DNA of 64,000 bases from contig CP072660.1 of the NCBI GenBank assembly GCA_029637525.1, positions 434,001 to 498,000 of the forward strand, read 5' to 3'. Of the stretch, positions 53,965-63,796 are shown one piece after another. Below the pieces are notes generated by a model. The model did not search any database. It had not been told where the DNA came from and was given only the letters and a program-made list of their open reading frames with translations. Both the position numbers and the translations under genes were made by a program. The DNA is from Desulfurococcaceae archaeon MEX13E-LK6-19. Lineage in GTDB: Archaea > Thermoproteota > Thermoprotei_A > Sulfolobales > Desulfurococcaceae. Numbering within the stretch: the stretch's first letter is position 1; each line of letters opens with the position of its first letter.

Positions 53965-55098
53965 ATGGGCCATCGAAAACATAGTGCGCCAAGGCATGGT
54001 AGCTTAGGGGTTAGGCCCAGGAAAAGAGCAGCTGATATAGTCCCTAGAGTACGCTCATGGCCTGAGGTGGTGTCAGAACAGCCGTTACTGCTTGGTTTTG
54101 CTGCCTACAAAGCCGGTATGACGCACGCGATAGTTATCGATGATAGGCCGGATAGCTATACCTCTGGTAAAGAAATATTCATGCCTTTGACAGTACTAGA
54201 AACACCGCCTATGATAGTATTAGCTGTTAGAGGATATCGCTACGATACAACCTACGGTTATAGAACCATAGGAGAGGTTTGGAGGAGCCCTATAGAGGCT
54301 TTAGAAAATATCGCCAACAAGTTTGCTACCAGTCCATTTATCAAGAAGGAGCCCAAGGATATAGTTAGAGGATATCTAAAAGGCTTAAGAAAGAGATTGC
54401 CGAGTCTAGTCAAGCCTGATGAAGCTTCTGAGTACAAGTACAAATTCCTCGAGAAGAACTGGGAGCAACAATTAGAGAAACTTTTCTCGGAGAAAGTAGA
54501 CGATGTACGTGTGATCCTGTCAACAGTTCCAATAATATCTGGTGTTGGTAAAAAGAAGCCAGAACTAATAGAGGTAAAGATTGGTGGTGGAAAAGATATT
54601 AGTGAAAGAATCGAGTATGCGAAAAAGATCCTGGGGACCTACATTACTGTATTTGATGTATTCAAGCCAGGGCAATTTGTTGATGTGATAGGTGTAACAA
54701 AAGGTAAAGGGTTCCAAGGCGTCATAAAGAGATTTGGAGTTAAAGAATTACCTAGATGGCATAAACACAGGAAAGGAAGCAGGAAAATTGGTAGCAGAAG
54801 CCCTGGCTTCGGTACTGTAAGCACAACTCCACAGCCAGGTCAAATGGGGTTCCATAGGAGGACTGAATACAATAAACGAATTATAATGATGGGTGAAAAC
54901 GGCATAGAAGTCACACCCGCCGGAGGATTCATAGGTTACGGTATTGTGAAAACACACTATATTGCTCTACAAGGCTCAGTCATAGGGCCGAGAAAGAGAC
55001 TGATCGTATTAAGACATCCAATAAGAGCTCCAGCATGGACACCTGAATCTACTCCGAAAATAGTCTACCTAAGTCTCACAAGTAAACAAGGAGTCTAA
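53965..55098 (+). CDS. rpl3: 50S ribosomal protein L3
   Basis: 377 residues (archaeal L3 is about 340-380). N-terminal [20 protein letters not shown] and the core [25 protein letters not shown] are diagnostic. [15 protein letters not shown] completes the family core. Binds near the peptidyl-transferase centre of 23S rRNA. Followed by L4 after 11 nt; GGTGACAAGTT precedes the ATG. Confidence 0.97.
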   Translation: MGHRKHSAPRHGSLGVRPRKRAADIVPRVRSWPEVVSEQPLLLGFAAYKAGMTHAIVIDDRPDSYTSGKEIFMPLTVLETPPMIVLAVRGYRYDTTYGYRTIGEVWRSPIEALENIANKFATSPFIKKEPKDIVRGYLKGLRKRLPSLVKPDEASEYKYKFLEKNWEQQLEKLFSEKVDDVRVILSTVPIISGVGKKKPELIEVKIGGGKDISERIEYAKKILGTYITVFDVFKPGQFVDVIGVTKGKGFQGVIKRFGVKELPRWHKHRKGSRKIGSRSPGFGTVSTTPQPGQMGFHRRTEYNKRIIMMGENGIEVTPAGGFIGYGIVKTHYIALQGSVIGPRKRLIVLRHPIRAPAWTPESTPKIVYLSLTSKQGV

Positions 55099-55109
55099 TG
55101 GTGGTTTAA

Positions 55110-55925
55110 ATGGTCTGGTCTATTGTTATACCCGTGTCTATAAGTAAAGTAAAAGCAAACGTGTATAATGGTTATGGTGATGTAGTAAAAGAAATAGAGC
55201 TCCCACCAGTGTTTGGCATACCAATACGCAAGGATTTGATCAGAAGGGCATTCTTATCGGCATTTACAGCAAGACTACAACCCAAGGGTAGAGACCCGCT
55301 TGCTGGTAAAAGAACTACGGCAAGAAGCTGGGGTGTGGGTCACGGTATAGCTCGTGTTCCAAGGCTCCCTAATGGTAGGGCTGCATTTATATCATTTGCT
55401 CGTGGAGGACATAGAGCGTTTCCACCTAGACCTGATAGAAGAATCCATGAGGAGATTAATAAGAAAGAAATGGCGCTAGCTATAGCGTCAGCACTAGCTG
55501 CTACAGCTAATATAGAATTCGTTAAAGCTAGAGGTCACGTGTTTTCTGTAGATAAACTACCGGTGGTAATAGAAAACAGTGTTGAAGATAATGTTGTTAG
55601 AACAAAAGACGCAAAAGCACTACTACAAAAACTAGGTTTATGGGAAGACGTTGAGAGAGCTCATGAGAGGATTAGAATAAGGGCAGGTAAGGGAAAAATG
55701 AGAGGAAGAAGATATGTTGAGCCAAAGAGTATACTATTTGTGATATCAGATAAAGACAAGCCTATAAGGAAAGCAGTGGAGAATCTGCCAGGAGTCGACG
55801 TGGTTACACCTAAATTGCTAAGTATACTCCATCTAGCTCCCGGCGGCGTCCCTGGAAGACTGACTGTGTTCTCTGAAAAAGCACTTGAGGAAATTGCAAG
55901 AAAATATGAGGTGATAACACTTTGA
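55110..55925 (+). CDS. rpl4: 50S ribosomal protein L4
   Basis: 271 residues of the archaeal/eukaryotic L4 type. The long exit-tunnel loop is visible (RARSW-like [19 protein letters not shown], then [20 protein letters not shown]). [14 protein letters not shown] is C-terminal. It overlaps L23 by 4 nt (TTGA), so the two are coupled. Confidence 0.97.
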   Translation: MVWSIVIPVSISKVKANVYNGYGDVVKEIELPPVFGIPIRKDLIRRAFLSAFTARLQPKGRDPLAGKRTTARSWGVGHGIARVPRLPNGRAAFISFARGGHRAFPPRPDRRIHEEINKKEMALAIASALAATANIEFVKARGHVFSVDKLPVVIENSVEDNVVRTKDAKALLQKLGLWEDVERAHERIRIRAGKGKMRGRRYVEPKSILFVISDKDKPIRKAVENLPGVDVVTPKLLSILHLAPGGVPGRLTVFSEKALEEIARKYEVITL

Positions 55926-56185
55926 CAGACATCTACAAGGTTTTAATAAGGCCTCTCCATACAGAGAAAGCACTCACGCTTATAGAGAAAGAGAACACGC
56001 TAGTATTCATAGTTGACAGGAAAGCCACCAAGCAGGATATAAAGAGAGCTGTTGAAACGATATTTAATGTAAAAGTAGAAAAAGTAAGAACATTAATAAC
56101 ACCGCGTGGCGAGAAAAAAGCCTATGTCAAGCTCGCACCTGAGTATAGGGCATCTGAAATAGCAACACATCTCGGTCTAATCTAG
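55922..56185 (+). CDS. rpl23: 50S ribosomal protein L23
   Basis: 87 residues, archaeal L23. It contains [19 protein letters not shown] and [16 protein letters not shown]. It lies at the polypeptide exit and contacts SRP. Starts with TTG overlapping the L4 stop; L2 follows after 27 nt. Confidence 0.96.
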   Translation: MTDIYKVLIRPLHTEKALTLIEKENTLVFIVDRKATKQDIKRAVETIFNVKVEKVRTLITPRGEKKAYVKLAPEYRASEIATHLGLI

Positions 56186-56212
56186 ATCTAGGTGTAGAGG
56201 TGTAGGAAGACA

Positions 56213-56932
56213 ATGGGTAAACGTATTCTTGTACAAAGAATGGGTAGAGGGTCGCCGACATTCAGAAACCGTGGGCACTTGAGGGTAGGTCCAGCGAGAT
56301 ACCCATCTATACCTCCTGGCACTACGCTACGTGGGCGTGTAGTAGATTTACTTCATGACCCTGGTAGATGGGTTCCTCTAGCAAAGGTAGTTCTTGAAAA
56401 TGGAGAAGAATTCTTGATGCCAGCTGTTGAAGGAATGTATGTGAACCAAGTAATAGCTATCGGTCCTGAAGCAGAGATAAGCAACGGTAATATACTACCT
56501 GTTGGCGTGATACCCGAGGGTACACAGATCTCTAATATCGAGATAAGGCCAGGTGATGGAGGAAAACTTGCTAGGTCATCAGGAGCATATGCCGTCATTG
56601 TTGGAAGAAGCGGCTCAAAAACACTAATACAATTACCTAGCGGTAAAATAAAAGAGATACCAAATAATGCGCGTGCAACAATAGGCGTTATAGCAGGTGG
56701 TGGAAGAGAAGAAAAACCATTATTGAAGGCTGGTGCAGCATACCACAAATGGAAAGTAAAAGCGCGTAAATGGCCTAGAGTGAGAGGTGTGGCAATGAAT
56801 GCTGTAAGCCACCCACATGGTGGTGGAAGTCACCAGAGCGTATCATTCCCGTCAACTGTTGCTAGAACAGCACCACCAGGACAGAAAGTCGGTCATATTG
56901 CGGCAAGAAGAACAGGTAGAAGAAAAGGCTAA
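56213..56932 (+). CDS. rpl2: 50S ribosomal protein L2
   Basis: 239 residues. Universal C-terminal peptidyl-transferase region [16 protein letters not shown] is present, with the conserved His. [14 protein letters not shown] at the N-terminus is archaeal. GTGTAGGAAG precedes the ATG. In most archaea S19 follows directly; here a 3.9-kb block intervenes. Confidence 0.97.
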   Translation: MGKRILVQRMGRGSPTFRNRGHLRVGPARYPSIPPGTTLRGRVVDLLHDPGRWVPLAKVVLENGEEFLMPAVEGMYVNQVIAIGPEAEISNGNILPVGVIPEGTQISNIEIRPGDGGKLARSSGAYAVIVGRSGSKTLIQLPSGKIKEIPNNARATIGVIAGGGREEKPLLKAGAAYHKWKVKARKWPRVRGVAMNAVSHPHGGGSHQSVSFPSTVARTAPPGQKVGHIAARRTGRRKG

Positions 56933-57159
56933 TTTTCTTGACTCTATTTAAACCCATATTTAAACAGCCCATGTAATGTTTGTTTTTAGATTTAATAGAA
57001 CCCTAGGAAGAGATCTTATTAAGAATATTTAATTGCCTGTTTTAATTATTTGCAGTAATACGCATGGTTGCATCGCCTATTTAGTAAACAATGTTTAATG
57101 TACAATTAAACGTTTTTTATCAACAAGCAAGTAGTATCAATATACATTGACGTAAAGGC

Positions 57160-57168
57160 TTAAAAATA
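57160..57168 (+). promoter_or_regulatory. TATA box of the Cren7-like gene
   Basis: TTAAAAATA preceded by GTAAAGG (BRE-like) lies about 65 nt upstream of the ATG. It supplies an independent promoter in the gap after L2. The 56933-57150 stretch before it is AT-rich and holds no gene I can see. Confidence 0.6.
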
Positions 57169-57225
57169 TATCAGCATATAGAATAATCATGAAAAAGAAC
57201 TCGTATGCGTAAGGGGTGAACACAC

Positions 57226-57366
57226 ATGCCCAAGTGTCCAAAGTGTGGAGCTGAGGTAGACAAACCAATCAAAACATGGATACTAGCACCCAAGGGCAGG
57301 AAAGGCGTTAAGATCGGCCTCTACAGGTGTCCAAACGGCCACTACTTCAGAGCAAAGGCCGAGTAA
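57226..57366 (+). CDS. Cren7-like chromatin protein with zinc-knuckle ends (46 aa)
   Basis: 46 residues starting [18 protein letters not shown]. The core [12 protein letters not shown] is identical to the Sulfolobus Cren7 sequence as I know it, and YFRAK follows. Unlike Sulfolobus Cren7 the N-terminal strands are replaced by CysPKCys and the distal loop by CysPNGHis, so a zinc site probably closes the small barrel. GGGGTGA (57213-57219) and GC-richer codons suggest high expression. It should bend and compact DNA. Confidence 0.85.
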   Translation: MPKCPKCGAEVDKPIKTWILAPKGRKGVKIGLYRCPNGHYFRAKAE

Positions 57367-57390
57367 CGCCATTAGCCCGTTGGGTATTTT

Positions 57391-57765
57391 TTAACATAAA
57401 TTCATGTATTTTTTGTACAATCTCAAACCTTGTTTTAAAAGCTCCTTCTTCTTGTAGTCAATATAGAAAAACAGAGTCTCTCCGCTCTTTAATTCGATCA
57501 TTAAACATATTTTATCGTTAAAACTAGATCTATTGATTCTAGTTATTTCATCGTATGGTATGTCTTCACAGAATCCATAGTCCTGTCTTTGGATCAATGC
57601 TTGAATTATTGCGTTATCTATTTTGCCCTTAAACCTCTTTTTTCGTGATACGATCTTTTCTGTTAATTTGCATATGGTGATGGCTTTTTCTCTAAACACG
57701 AGAGTATAATATACTTCTCCTTCACCGTATCCTTTGACCCAGTGTATGCGCACTTCTTTCTTCAC
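57391..57765 (-). CDS. unknown protein (124 aa) opposite to the ribosomal operon
   Basis: A basic 124-residue protein, beta-rich, starting MKKEVRIHWVKGYGEGEVYY. Strand-loop pattern and a C-terminal helix (LLKQGLRLYKKYMNL) recall small PH-like or SHS2-like domains, with no certain family. It is the only minus-strand gene in this part and splits the ribosomal cluster's transcription direction. Confidence 0.5.
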   Translation of the reverse strand: MKKEVRIHWVKGYGEGEVYYTLVFREKAITICKLTEKIVSRKKRFKGKIDNAIIQALIQRQDYGFCEDIPYDEITRINRSSFNDKICLMIELKSGETLFFYIDYKKKELLKQGLRLYKKYMNLC

Positions 57766-57828
57766 GTGCTGTAAGCCCTCTATCTTCTATCTACCCTAGA
57801 CCGTCATAATGATTACTGAATATAAGGT

Positions 57829-57841
57829 AGTATATATATTA
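57829..57841 (+). promoter_or_regulatory. TATA box of the MoxR gene
   Basis: AGTATATATATTA lies about 20 nt before ATG 57854. It implies transcription start at or near that ATG, hence a leaderless mRNA, and argues against the upstream ATG at 57809. Confidence 0.6.
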
Positions 57842-57853
57842 TGTATAGCGAAC

Positions 57854-58822
57854 ATGGCAGGGGAAAAAGTGTTGTCAAAGAACGTTGCTAGAGAAAACAG
57901 TATAGCTATCGATCCTATTGTAAAGAAAGTCTGGGAAATCTATGGTCAGGTGATAGAAGAACGTAAACCAGTAAGAAACCCTGTCAAAATACTTGAACTA
58001 CTACGTACACAGTATAAGCTTCTTGTAGAACCTCGTGTAGTGTATCTAACAATTGCAGCATTTATGAACAATAGGCCTGTTCTCTTCGAAGGACCACCGG
58101 GCACAGGGAAAACAGAGATAGGCGAAGCAATACTTACTCTGTGGTCGGGTAAGACGGCTTTTATTCTCCCTTGTAGTGAGAATTATGATGAATATCGTGT
58201 AATAGGGGATTTCCATCCTGTAATGGCGATGTCTAAAGGATTTAATGAAGAAAGTTTCATACCAAGACCTCTGTTGGCAGCGCTAATACTTAATACAGGA
58301 ATACTTATTGACGAGATAAGACGTAGCAGTGAAGAATTTCAGAATATGCTTCTAGACATAATTGATAAACGAAGAATTATTGTTCCCGAGCTTAAGAAGG
58401 TATATGTGCAAAGAGATATAGGGTTCCAAGTTATTCTGACTAGCAACCCTGAAGACATTGCACAGAATGAATTAAGTGATGCCTTCTTGCGTCGTGTAAT
58501 TAGAATAAAGTTTAGTTATCCTGATCCCGAGACTGAAGCCCAGATTCTTAAATTGAGACTAGACAAAGATTATAACATGATCCCATCGAGTCTCTTAGGA
58601 AGGATGATTGATGTGGTTAATAAACTTAGAAAGGAGGCATCATATAAGCCGGGTCCAGCAGATACAGTGTCTTGGGCATCGCTCGCTGTAAGACTTGCCG
58701 TATCTCGTGGTAAAAAAGTTGTTGACAATAGAGATGTTATTGAATCCGGTGAAGTAGTATTGATAAAGAATTTGGAGGATGAGAAGCTTGTTCAAGACCT
58801 CTTGTACAGTGTGTTCAAGTAA
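57854..58822 (+). CDS. MoxR-family AAA+ ATPase
   Basis: 322 residues from ATG 57854 (MAGEKVLSKNV). Walker A is FEGPPGTGKTE, Walker B is GILIDEIRR, sensor 1 is ILTSNPED, and the arginine finger is in DAFLRRVIRI. MoxR ATPases remodel partner complexes through a VWA-domain co-factor; the overlapping downstream gene encodes one. An earlier ATG (57809) lies upstream of the TATA box and is less likely. Confidence 0.88.
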   Translation: MAGEKVLSKNVARENSIAIDPIVKKVWEIYGQVIEERKPVRNPVKILELLRTQYKLLVEPRVVYLTIAAFMNNRPVLFEGPPGTGKTEIGEAILTLWSGKTAFILPCSENYDEYRVIGDFHPVMAMSKGFNEESFIPRPLLAALILNTGILIDEIRRSSEEFQNMLLDIIDKRRIIVPELKKVYVQRDIGFQVILTSNPEDIAQNELSDAFLRRVIRIKFSYPDPETEAQILKLRLDKDYNMIPSSLLGRMIDVVNKLRKEASYKPGPADTVSWASLAVRLAVSRGKKVVDNRDVIESGEVVLIKNLEDEKLVQDLLYSVFK

Positions 58823-60803
58823 CGATAAAACGATTAAAGGAGATGCCGCCGCTTCTACGTACGACATAACTATTCGATTAGTAGAATTCCTCAATAGACA
58901 CAAAATACGTGTTCCTCCATCACAAGTAAACCTTTATGCAGATATGCTGGAGACATTTGCTGCACTAAAAGGCGGTGTTGAAGTAGACGATATTATTTAT
59001 CTGGCAAAATCAGTTTTCACAACGGTAAAGTGGACTGAGGATCTAGAAAAAGAGATAAAAGAGTACTTTATAGGTAGGAAACAAATAACCAGTATTAATG
59101 ATATTATAGAGAGTAGTAGGATCGTTTCAAGAATCAAATTTGGGAAAAACTTGTCTACCACAGATCTATTTCCTCCAACAGCTTCTAAAAAAGATCTCTT
59201 GGAATATATTTTCTTAAGGAAAATAGGTGTGATACGACGTGATAAAAGTGGTAGATTAAGGGCTGTAAGATATAATGAATTCGTTAAGCTGGTTAAAAGA
59301 AGTAAGTATGGCTTGGAGAAAATTAGTATTGATGATGTAATAAAGTATATTCCCGAGATACCTTCATATCATTGGGCTAAACTACTTACTGAAGATATTC
59401 TTGATAAGGCATCACTTAATCAGCTTCTTAAACTAAGTATGCATGCAGCTCATTCAAGAAATAAAGGGTTGGGCAAAAAGATTCTTACAAGGATTTCACG
59501 TATACTTTCTGAGGGTCATCATCTTAAAGGAAAGCAACGCAAAATTGTATACAAATTAATGAAGCATACTGGTTATAGTGACGATACATTATTGTTTGAG
59601 ACAATGTCGGTCTCTTCTAATATTGGTGATGCAAAAAGTCTTGAGCCCGAAAAAATAATCGATAAGATATCGGGATTACCTCTCAAGGAACGTATGAAAA
59701 TAGTTTCCAAGCTTCAGAAGAGTATTGGTGATAAGGAGGAGTTATTTGATAAATTCGATCTTATAACATTATCTTCATTGAATTCATCGGTTAACAAAAG
59801 GCTGAAGAATAGAATATTTTTGGGTAAAGCATTAGGACAATTGATTAAATATTATATTACTGGTGATGAATCATATCTAGATTATGCAGGTCATTATCTA
59901 AGAAAAATTGATTTTAATAACTTAGATCCGAAGTATAAGCCCATATATGAGAGTCTGTTAGAAAATGATTTTTATGGAGCTTTAAATAAACTTAGTTTTC
60001 AGGATAAACAAGCTCTTTTAGAGTATACTATCTTTATTGCTAGAGATCAAAACTTAGTAAGTTCACGTGAAGAATTAAAAAAGGCTTTAGAACTAGGTTA
60101 TAGGCTCTTAAGAAATGTTGTATTTAGGAAGGGCACCAAGTATGAAGGACGGAAAATTGTTACATTACGTGGAGAACATGTAGCTATTAGGAACACTATT
60201 TACCAGTTCATTAGGTTTAACTACAAAATGCTTTTCTCGAAGAAAATAAAAGGAAAGGACATAATTGCAGTTCTCGATACAAGTGGATCGATGCTGCCAT
60301 ATAGTCTCTGGGCGCTCATGACACTAGCTGCAGTTATTCATAGAGTTAGATATGTTGTTGTATTTTCTGAAACACCATCAGTTATTAGGATCGATAGAAA
60401 GAAGAAAAGTGTACTTATGAATATTCTAGAAAATATTTTGGAGACTAGTTTTCGTGGTTACACTGATATAGCTGGAGCGTTAAAGAAAACTCTTTCTCTA
60501 TGTAGGAATAAATCAATAATCATACTGATTAGCGACCTTAAACAAACCCTTCCAGGTAACCCTCTCGAGACTGTTGTAGATATGGTCAATAAGGGTCATA
60601 AGGTTATTGTGATAACTCATCCTGATCACAATATCGATCTGGCCCATAAAATATCTGGTCTAGGTGTGGACGTCATTATAGTTGATTCCCCTTATGTAAT
60701 ACCCTTTATTCTTAAGAGAAAGCTAAACTTAAAAGGAGGCGTTGTAAAGGAGAGTAAAAGACTGGAAAATGTGTGGCTGAGAAACAATAATGTTATGGGG
60801 TAG
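58779..60803 (+). CDS. VWA (CoxE/ViaA-like) partner of MoxR
   Basis: A 674-residue protein. A long helical N-terminal region (about 1-490) is followed by a VWA domain. MIDAS residues are DTSGS at 500-504, Thr in GYTD (561-564) and Asp in ISDL (585-588). The start ATG 58779 overlaps moxR by 44 nt; GTG 58809 is possible. It ends 6 nt before the S19 start. Functionally it probably docks the MoxR ATPase to a substrate. Confidence 0.8.
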   Translation: MRSLFKTSCTVCSSNDKTIKGDAAASTYDITIRLVEFLNRHKIRVPPSQVNLYADMLETFAALKGGVEVDDIIYLAKSVFTTVKWTEDLEKEIKEYFIGRKQITSINDIIESSRIVSRIKFGKNLSTTDLFPPTASKKDLLEYIFLRKIGVIRRDKSGRLRAVRYNEFVKLVKRSKYGLEKISIDDVIKYIPEIPSYHWAKLLTEDILDKASLNQLLKLSMHAAHSRNKGLGKKILTRISRILSEGHHLKGKQRKIVYKLMKHTGYSDDTLLFETMSVSSNIGDAKSLEPEKIIDKISGLPLKERMKIVSKLQKSIGDKEELFDKFDLITLSSLNSSVNKRLKNRIFLGKALGQLIKYYITGDESYLDYAGHYLRKIDFNNLDPKYKPIYESLLENDFYGALNKLSFQDKQALLEYTIFIARDQNLVSSREELKKALELGYRLLRNVVFRKGTKYEGRKIVTLRGEHVAIRNTIYQFIRFNYKMLFSKKIKGKDIIAVLDTSGSMLPYSLWALMTLAAVIHRVRYVVVFSETPSVIRIDRKKKSVLMNILENILETSFRGYTDIAGALKKTLSLCRNKSIIILISDLKQTLPGNPLETVVDMVNKGHKVIVITHPDHNIDLAHKISGLGVDVIIVDSPYVIPFILKRKLNLKGGVVKESKRLENVWLRNNNVMG

Positions 60804-60809
60804 TGGGGC

Positions 60810-61244
60810 TTGGCATCAGCAACAATAGAAATCCCGCCGGAATGGAAGAAATTCAGGTACAGAGGTAAGACATTGGAAGAATTACTTGATATGCCAATGG
60901 ATGAACTTATAAACCTATTCCCTGCACGTCAGAGAAGGAGTCTGAAAAGAGGTTTGACCGAGGCACAGGTAAAACTTCTAGCCAAGATAAGAAAGGCTAG
61001 AGCGTTAATGGCGCAAGGCAAGAAAGTTGTTGTGAAGACGCATGTTAGAGACATGATTATACTTCCCGAGATGGTTGGTCTCACGATTGCTGTTTATAAT
61101 GGTAAAGAGTTTATTCCTGTAAAGATAACTCCTGAAATGATAGGTCATTATCTTGGTGAGTTTAGTCCAACCTGTAAGAGAGTACAACATGGTGAGCCAG
61201 GACTTAAGGCTACAAGGAGCAGTATGTTCGTATCACTGAAGTAA
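60810..61244 (+). CDS. rps19: 30S ribosomal protein S19
   Basis: 144 residues, archaeal S19. It contains [38 protein letters not shown] and [17 protein letters not shown]. It uses TTG at 60810, only 6 nt after the VWA stop, so it is read from the same transcript as the MoxR/VWA pair. Followed by L22. Confidence 0.96.
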   Translation: MASATIEIPPEWKKFRYRGKTLEELLDMPMDELINLFPARQRRSLKRGLTEAQVKLLAKIRKARALMAQGKKVVVKTHVRDMIILPEMVGLTIAVYNGKEFIPVKITPEMIGHYLGEFSPTCKRVQHGEPGLKATRSSMFVSLK

Positions 61245-61257
61245 TGGGTGATAAAAT

Positions 61258-61728
61258 ATGCCAGAATGGCATTACTCATACAAAGTTAGAGATGAGTCAA
61301 AAATAGCTAAGGCAGTAATACGTGATGTCGATGTCTCGGTAAAGGATATGAGAGAATTAGTTAATGCAATAAAGGGATGGAAGCTTGACAAAGCAATAGA
61401 GTTCTTAAAAAGAGTTATTGAGTTAAAAGAGCCAGTCCCGTTTAAGCGTTATAAAGGTAAGATCGCGCATAAGCGTGGTATGGCCGACAAATGGAAGTGG
61501 CCTAGCGGGAGATATCCCGTTAAAGCAGCAAGATTTGTACTAAAACTGTTAGAGAACGTTAAAAACAATGCTGAGAACAAGGGACTCGATACAGAGAAGC
61601 TCGTAATACGACATATTGCTGCTCATAAGGGTATTACATTAAAACGCTGGATGCCTCGTGCTTTTGGGCGTGCAACCCCCAAGTTTGATAGAAGAAGTAG
61701 TGTTGAAGTAGTTGTTGAGGAGGTTTGA
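61258..61728 (+). CDS. rpl22: 50S ribosomal protein L22
   Basis: 156 residues, archaeal L22 type. MRELVNAIKGWKLDKAIEFL and the C-terminal beta-hairpin loop HKGITLKRWMPRAFGRATP are clear. Sits at the tunnel. GGGTGATAAA precedes the ATG; overlaps the S3 reading frame end to start. Confidence 0.96.
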   Translation: MPEWHYSYKVRDESKIAKAVIRDVDVSVKDMRELVNAIKGWKLDKAIEFLKRVIELKEPVPFKRYKGKIAHKRGMADKWKWPSGRYPVKAARFVLKLLENVKNNAENKGLDTEKLVIRHIAAHKGITLKRWMPRAFGRATPKFDRRSSVEVVVEEV

Positions 61729-61733
61729 TTAAA

Positions 61734-62423
61734 ATGACTGGCCCGAGAATAAAGAGATACTTCTTGGAATATAATCTAAAGAAAGCAATGCTTGACGAGT
61801 TTTTAGCAAACTACTTCTATACAGCTGGCTATGCAGGTCTCGATTTATACAAGACCCCAACGGGGTATCGTGTCATAATATATGCCGAGTATCCTGGGAG
61901 AATAATTGGTAGAGGAGGAAGCGTTATCAGAAAGTTATCGCAGATTATACAGCGCAGATTTAACTTAGAGAACCCGAACATTACTGTATCCCCCGTACCT
62001 GACCCTGATCTAAATGCTCGTATTGTAGCTTTCAGAATAGTTAGGGCGCTAGAGAAAGAGATACCTTATCGTAGAATTGCTTTAGCCATGTTGAGAAGGA
62101 TAATGGCGGCTGGTGCTGTGGGAGCAGAAATAGTTATAAGCGGTAAACTTAGATCCGAAAGAGCTCGTTATGAGAAACTTAAGGCAGGAAGAATTTATAA
62201 AGCTGGTGATCATGTCGAGTACATTGTTGATAGAGCTGTTGCCAAAGCTCTACTGAAGAGAGGTGTTTATGGAGTAGAAGTTATTATCGTAAAACCAGGT
62301 CTACGCCCGTCAGATTATGTTGCAATACGTGAGCTTAAACCGGAAGAACTTGAAGAACTTCGTCCTCAACCAGTTGAAACTCCTGTAGAAAAGAAGGAGG
62401 AGGTTGGGCAAAGTGAAGCCTGA
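61734..62423 (+). CDS. rps3: 30S ribosomal protein S3
   Basis: About 229 residues from ATG 61734; GGAGG is 9 nt upstream, so I prefer it to TTG 61725. The KH domain has [18 protein letters not shown]. The C-terminal acidic tail is archaeal. Forms part of the mRNA entry site. Confidence 0.96.
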   Translation: MTGPRIKRYFLEYNLKKAMLDEFLANYFYTAGYAGLDLYKTPTGYRVIIYAEYPGRIIGRGGSVIRKLSQIIQRRFNLENPNITVSPVPDPDLNARIVAFRIVRALEKEIPYRRIALAMLRRIMAAGAVGAEIVISGKLRSERARYEKLKAGRIYKAGDHVEYIVDRAVAKALLKRGVYGVEVIIVKPGLRPSDYVAIRELKPEELEELRPQPVETPVEKKEEVGQSEA

Positions 62424-62637
62424 TGATATAAGGAAGATGCCTCCAGAAGAACGTATTAAGAAACTAAATGAACTTAGACTAGAACTACTAAAACTTAGAA
62501 TGCAGTCACGAGTGGGGACACTAACTAATACGGCAAGAATAAGAAACATTAGAAGAGATATAGCTAGAATACTGACAATAATGAGAGAAGAAGAACTAGC
62601 TAAAGAAAAAGAGAAACAGAAGAAACGTGAAAAATAA
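62404..62637 (+). CDS. rpl29: 50S ribosomal protein L29
   Basis: 77 residues, two-helix L29: [20 protein letters not shown], then [20 protein letters not shown] start 62404 directly after AGGAGG, overlapping S3 by 20 nt. The C-terminus is a Lys/Glu extension. Confidence 0.93.
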   Translation: MGKVKPDDIRKMPPEERIKKLNELRLELLKLRMQSRVGTLTNTARIRNIRRDIARILTIMREEELAKEKEKQKKREK

Positions 62638-62700
62638 CCCAAAGACGCTGGCTGCGGTTTATTAACTACTTTAGTATAATTCCCGTTATGGGTAGTATTT

Positions 62701-62982
62701 TTGAAACATACGAGAAAGAACATATTTTATCATGAATTAATAGGATTAAATATACATGTACTCGAACATACAGATCCTTCTTTAGTTTGCGTTAGAGGCA
62801 TTATAGTTGACGAGACTCAAAAGACTCTTCTCATACAGACTATTGAAGGGAAGAGGAAAAGAGTTTTAAAGGAACATGGTGTTTACGAGATACAGCTTCC
62901 AACAGGTGAGAAAGTAGTTATAAGGGGGTATCAGATTTTAGGTAGACCGGAGGATAGGTTGAAGAATATAGTGAAAAAATAG
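62701..62982 (+). CDS. rnp1: RNase P protein component 1 (Rpp29/Pop4)
   Basis: 93 residues with the Sm-like Rpp29 fold. GLNIHVLEHTDPSLVCVRGI and the family signature VDETQKTLLIQTIEGKRKRV are visible. The RNA subunit of RNase P is not in this window. TTG start at 62701. Position between L29 and S17 is the usual archaeal one. Confidence 0.92.
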   Translation: MKHTRKNIFYHELIGLNIHVLEHTDPSLVCVRGIIVDETQKTLLIQTIEGKRKRVLKEHGVYEIQLPTGEKVVIRGYQILGRPEDRLKNIVKK

Positions 62983-63001
62983 TAGATGAGAGGAATGAGT
63001 C

Positions 63002-63355
63002 ATGGCTACAAGGAATATTGGTATACCGGGAATTAAGCCACCGGAAAAAGAGTGTAATGACCCTAAGTGTCCATGGCATGGTCATATTAAAGTACGTGGG
63101 ACTATACTGACAGGTGTTGTTGTTAGCGCCAAGATGCAGAGAACTGTTGTCGTTAGGCATGATTACCTGCATTATGTGAAGAAGTATAAGAGATATGAGA
63201 AACGTCACAAGAAAATACATGCACATAATCCCCCTTGTATAAATGCTAAAGAAGGAGATGTCGTCATTATTGGTGAGACCAGGCCTTTAGCTAAAACAGT
63301 TGCTTTTGTAGTCCTTGGTGTTGTTGAAAGGAAAAGTAGTGAAGGTGGTAGGTGA
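63002..63355 (+). CDS. rps17: 30S ribosomal protein S17
   Basis: 117 residues, archaeal S17. It contains [38 protein letters not shown] and [16 protein letters not shown] Cys pair in the N-terminal extension is archaeal. The stop overlaps the L14 start. Confidence 0.96.
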   Translation: MATRNIGIPGIKPPEKECNDPKCPWHGHIKVRGTILTGVVVSAKMQRTVVVRHDYLHYVKKYKRYEKRHKKIHAHNPPCINAKEGDVVIIGETRPLAKTVAFVVLGVVERKSSEGGR

Positions 63356-63777
63356 TGCCCAAGAAAGGACGTGGAAAACCAGCTATAGCTAGGAGAAGAA
63401 TCAATACAGGGCTTCAAGTAGGTTCTTATGTTACTGTTGCTGATAATAGTGGAGCAAAAGAAGTTATGATTATTGGTGTACCGGGGTATAAGGGTAGACT
63501 AAGGAGAATACCGCCAGCTGGCGTAGGAGATCTTGTTGTAGTTACTGTTAAGAAAGGTACACCTGAGATGAGAAAACAGATCTTCAAAGCCGTTATTGTG
63601 AGGCAAAAAAGACCTTATAGAAGACCAGATGGTACATGGGTTTCCTTTGAAGACAACGCAGTTGTCATAGTTACTCCAGAAGGAACTCCAAAAGGTAGTG
63701 AGATACGTGGACCGATAGCTAAAGAAGCTGCTGAGAGATGGCCTCAGATTGCGAGTATTGCGACAATAATTGTTTGA
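63355..63777 (+). CDS. rpl14: 50S ribosomal protein L14
   Basis: 140 residues from ATG 63355, which overlaps the S17 stop by one base (TGATG). GTG 63352 is also open. It has the L14 features [15 protein letters not shown] and [19 protein letters not shown]. Contacts the small subunit in the assembled ribosome. Confidence 0.96.
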   Translation: MPKKGRGKPAIARRRINTGLQVGSYVTVADNSGAKEVMIIGVPGYKGRLRRIPPAGVGDLVVVTVKKGTPEMRKQIFKAVIVRQKRPYRRPDGTWVSFEDNAVVIVTPEGTPKGSEIRGPIAKEAAERWPQIASIATIIV

Positions 63778-63796
63778 ATTTAGGAGGTGGAATAGA

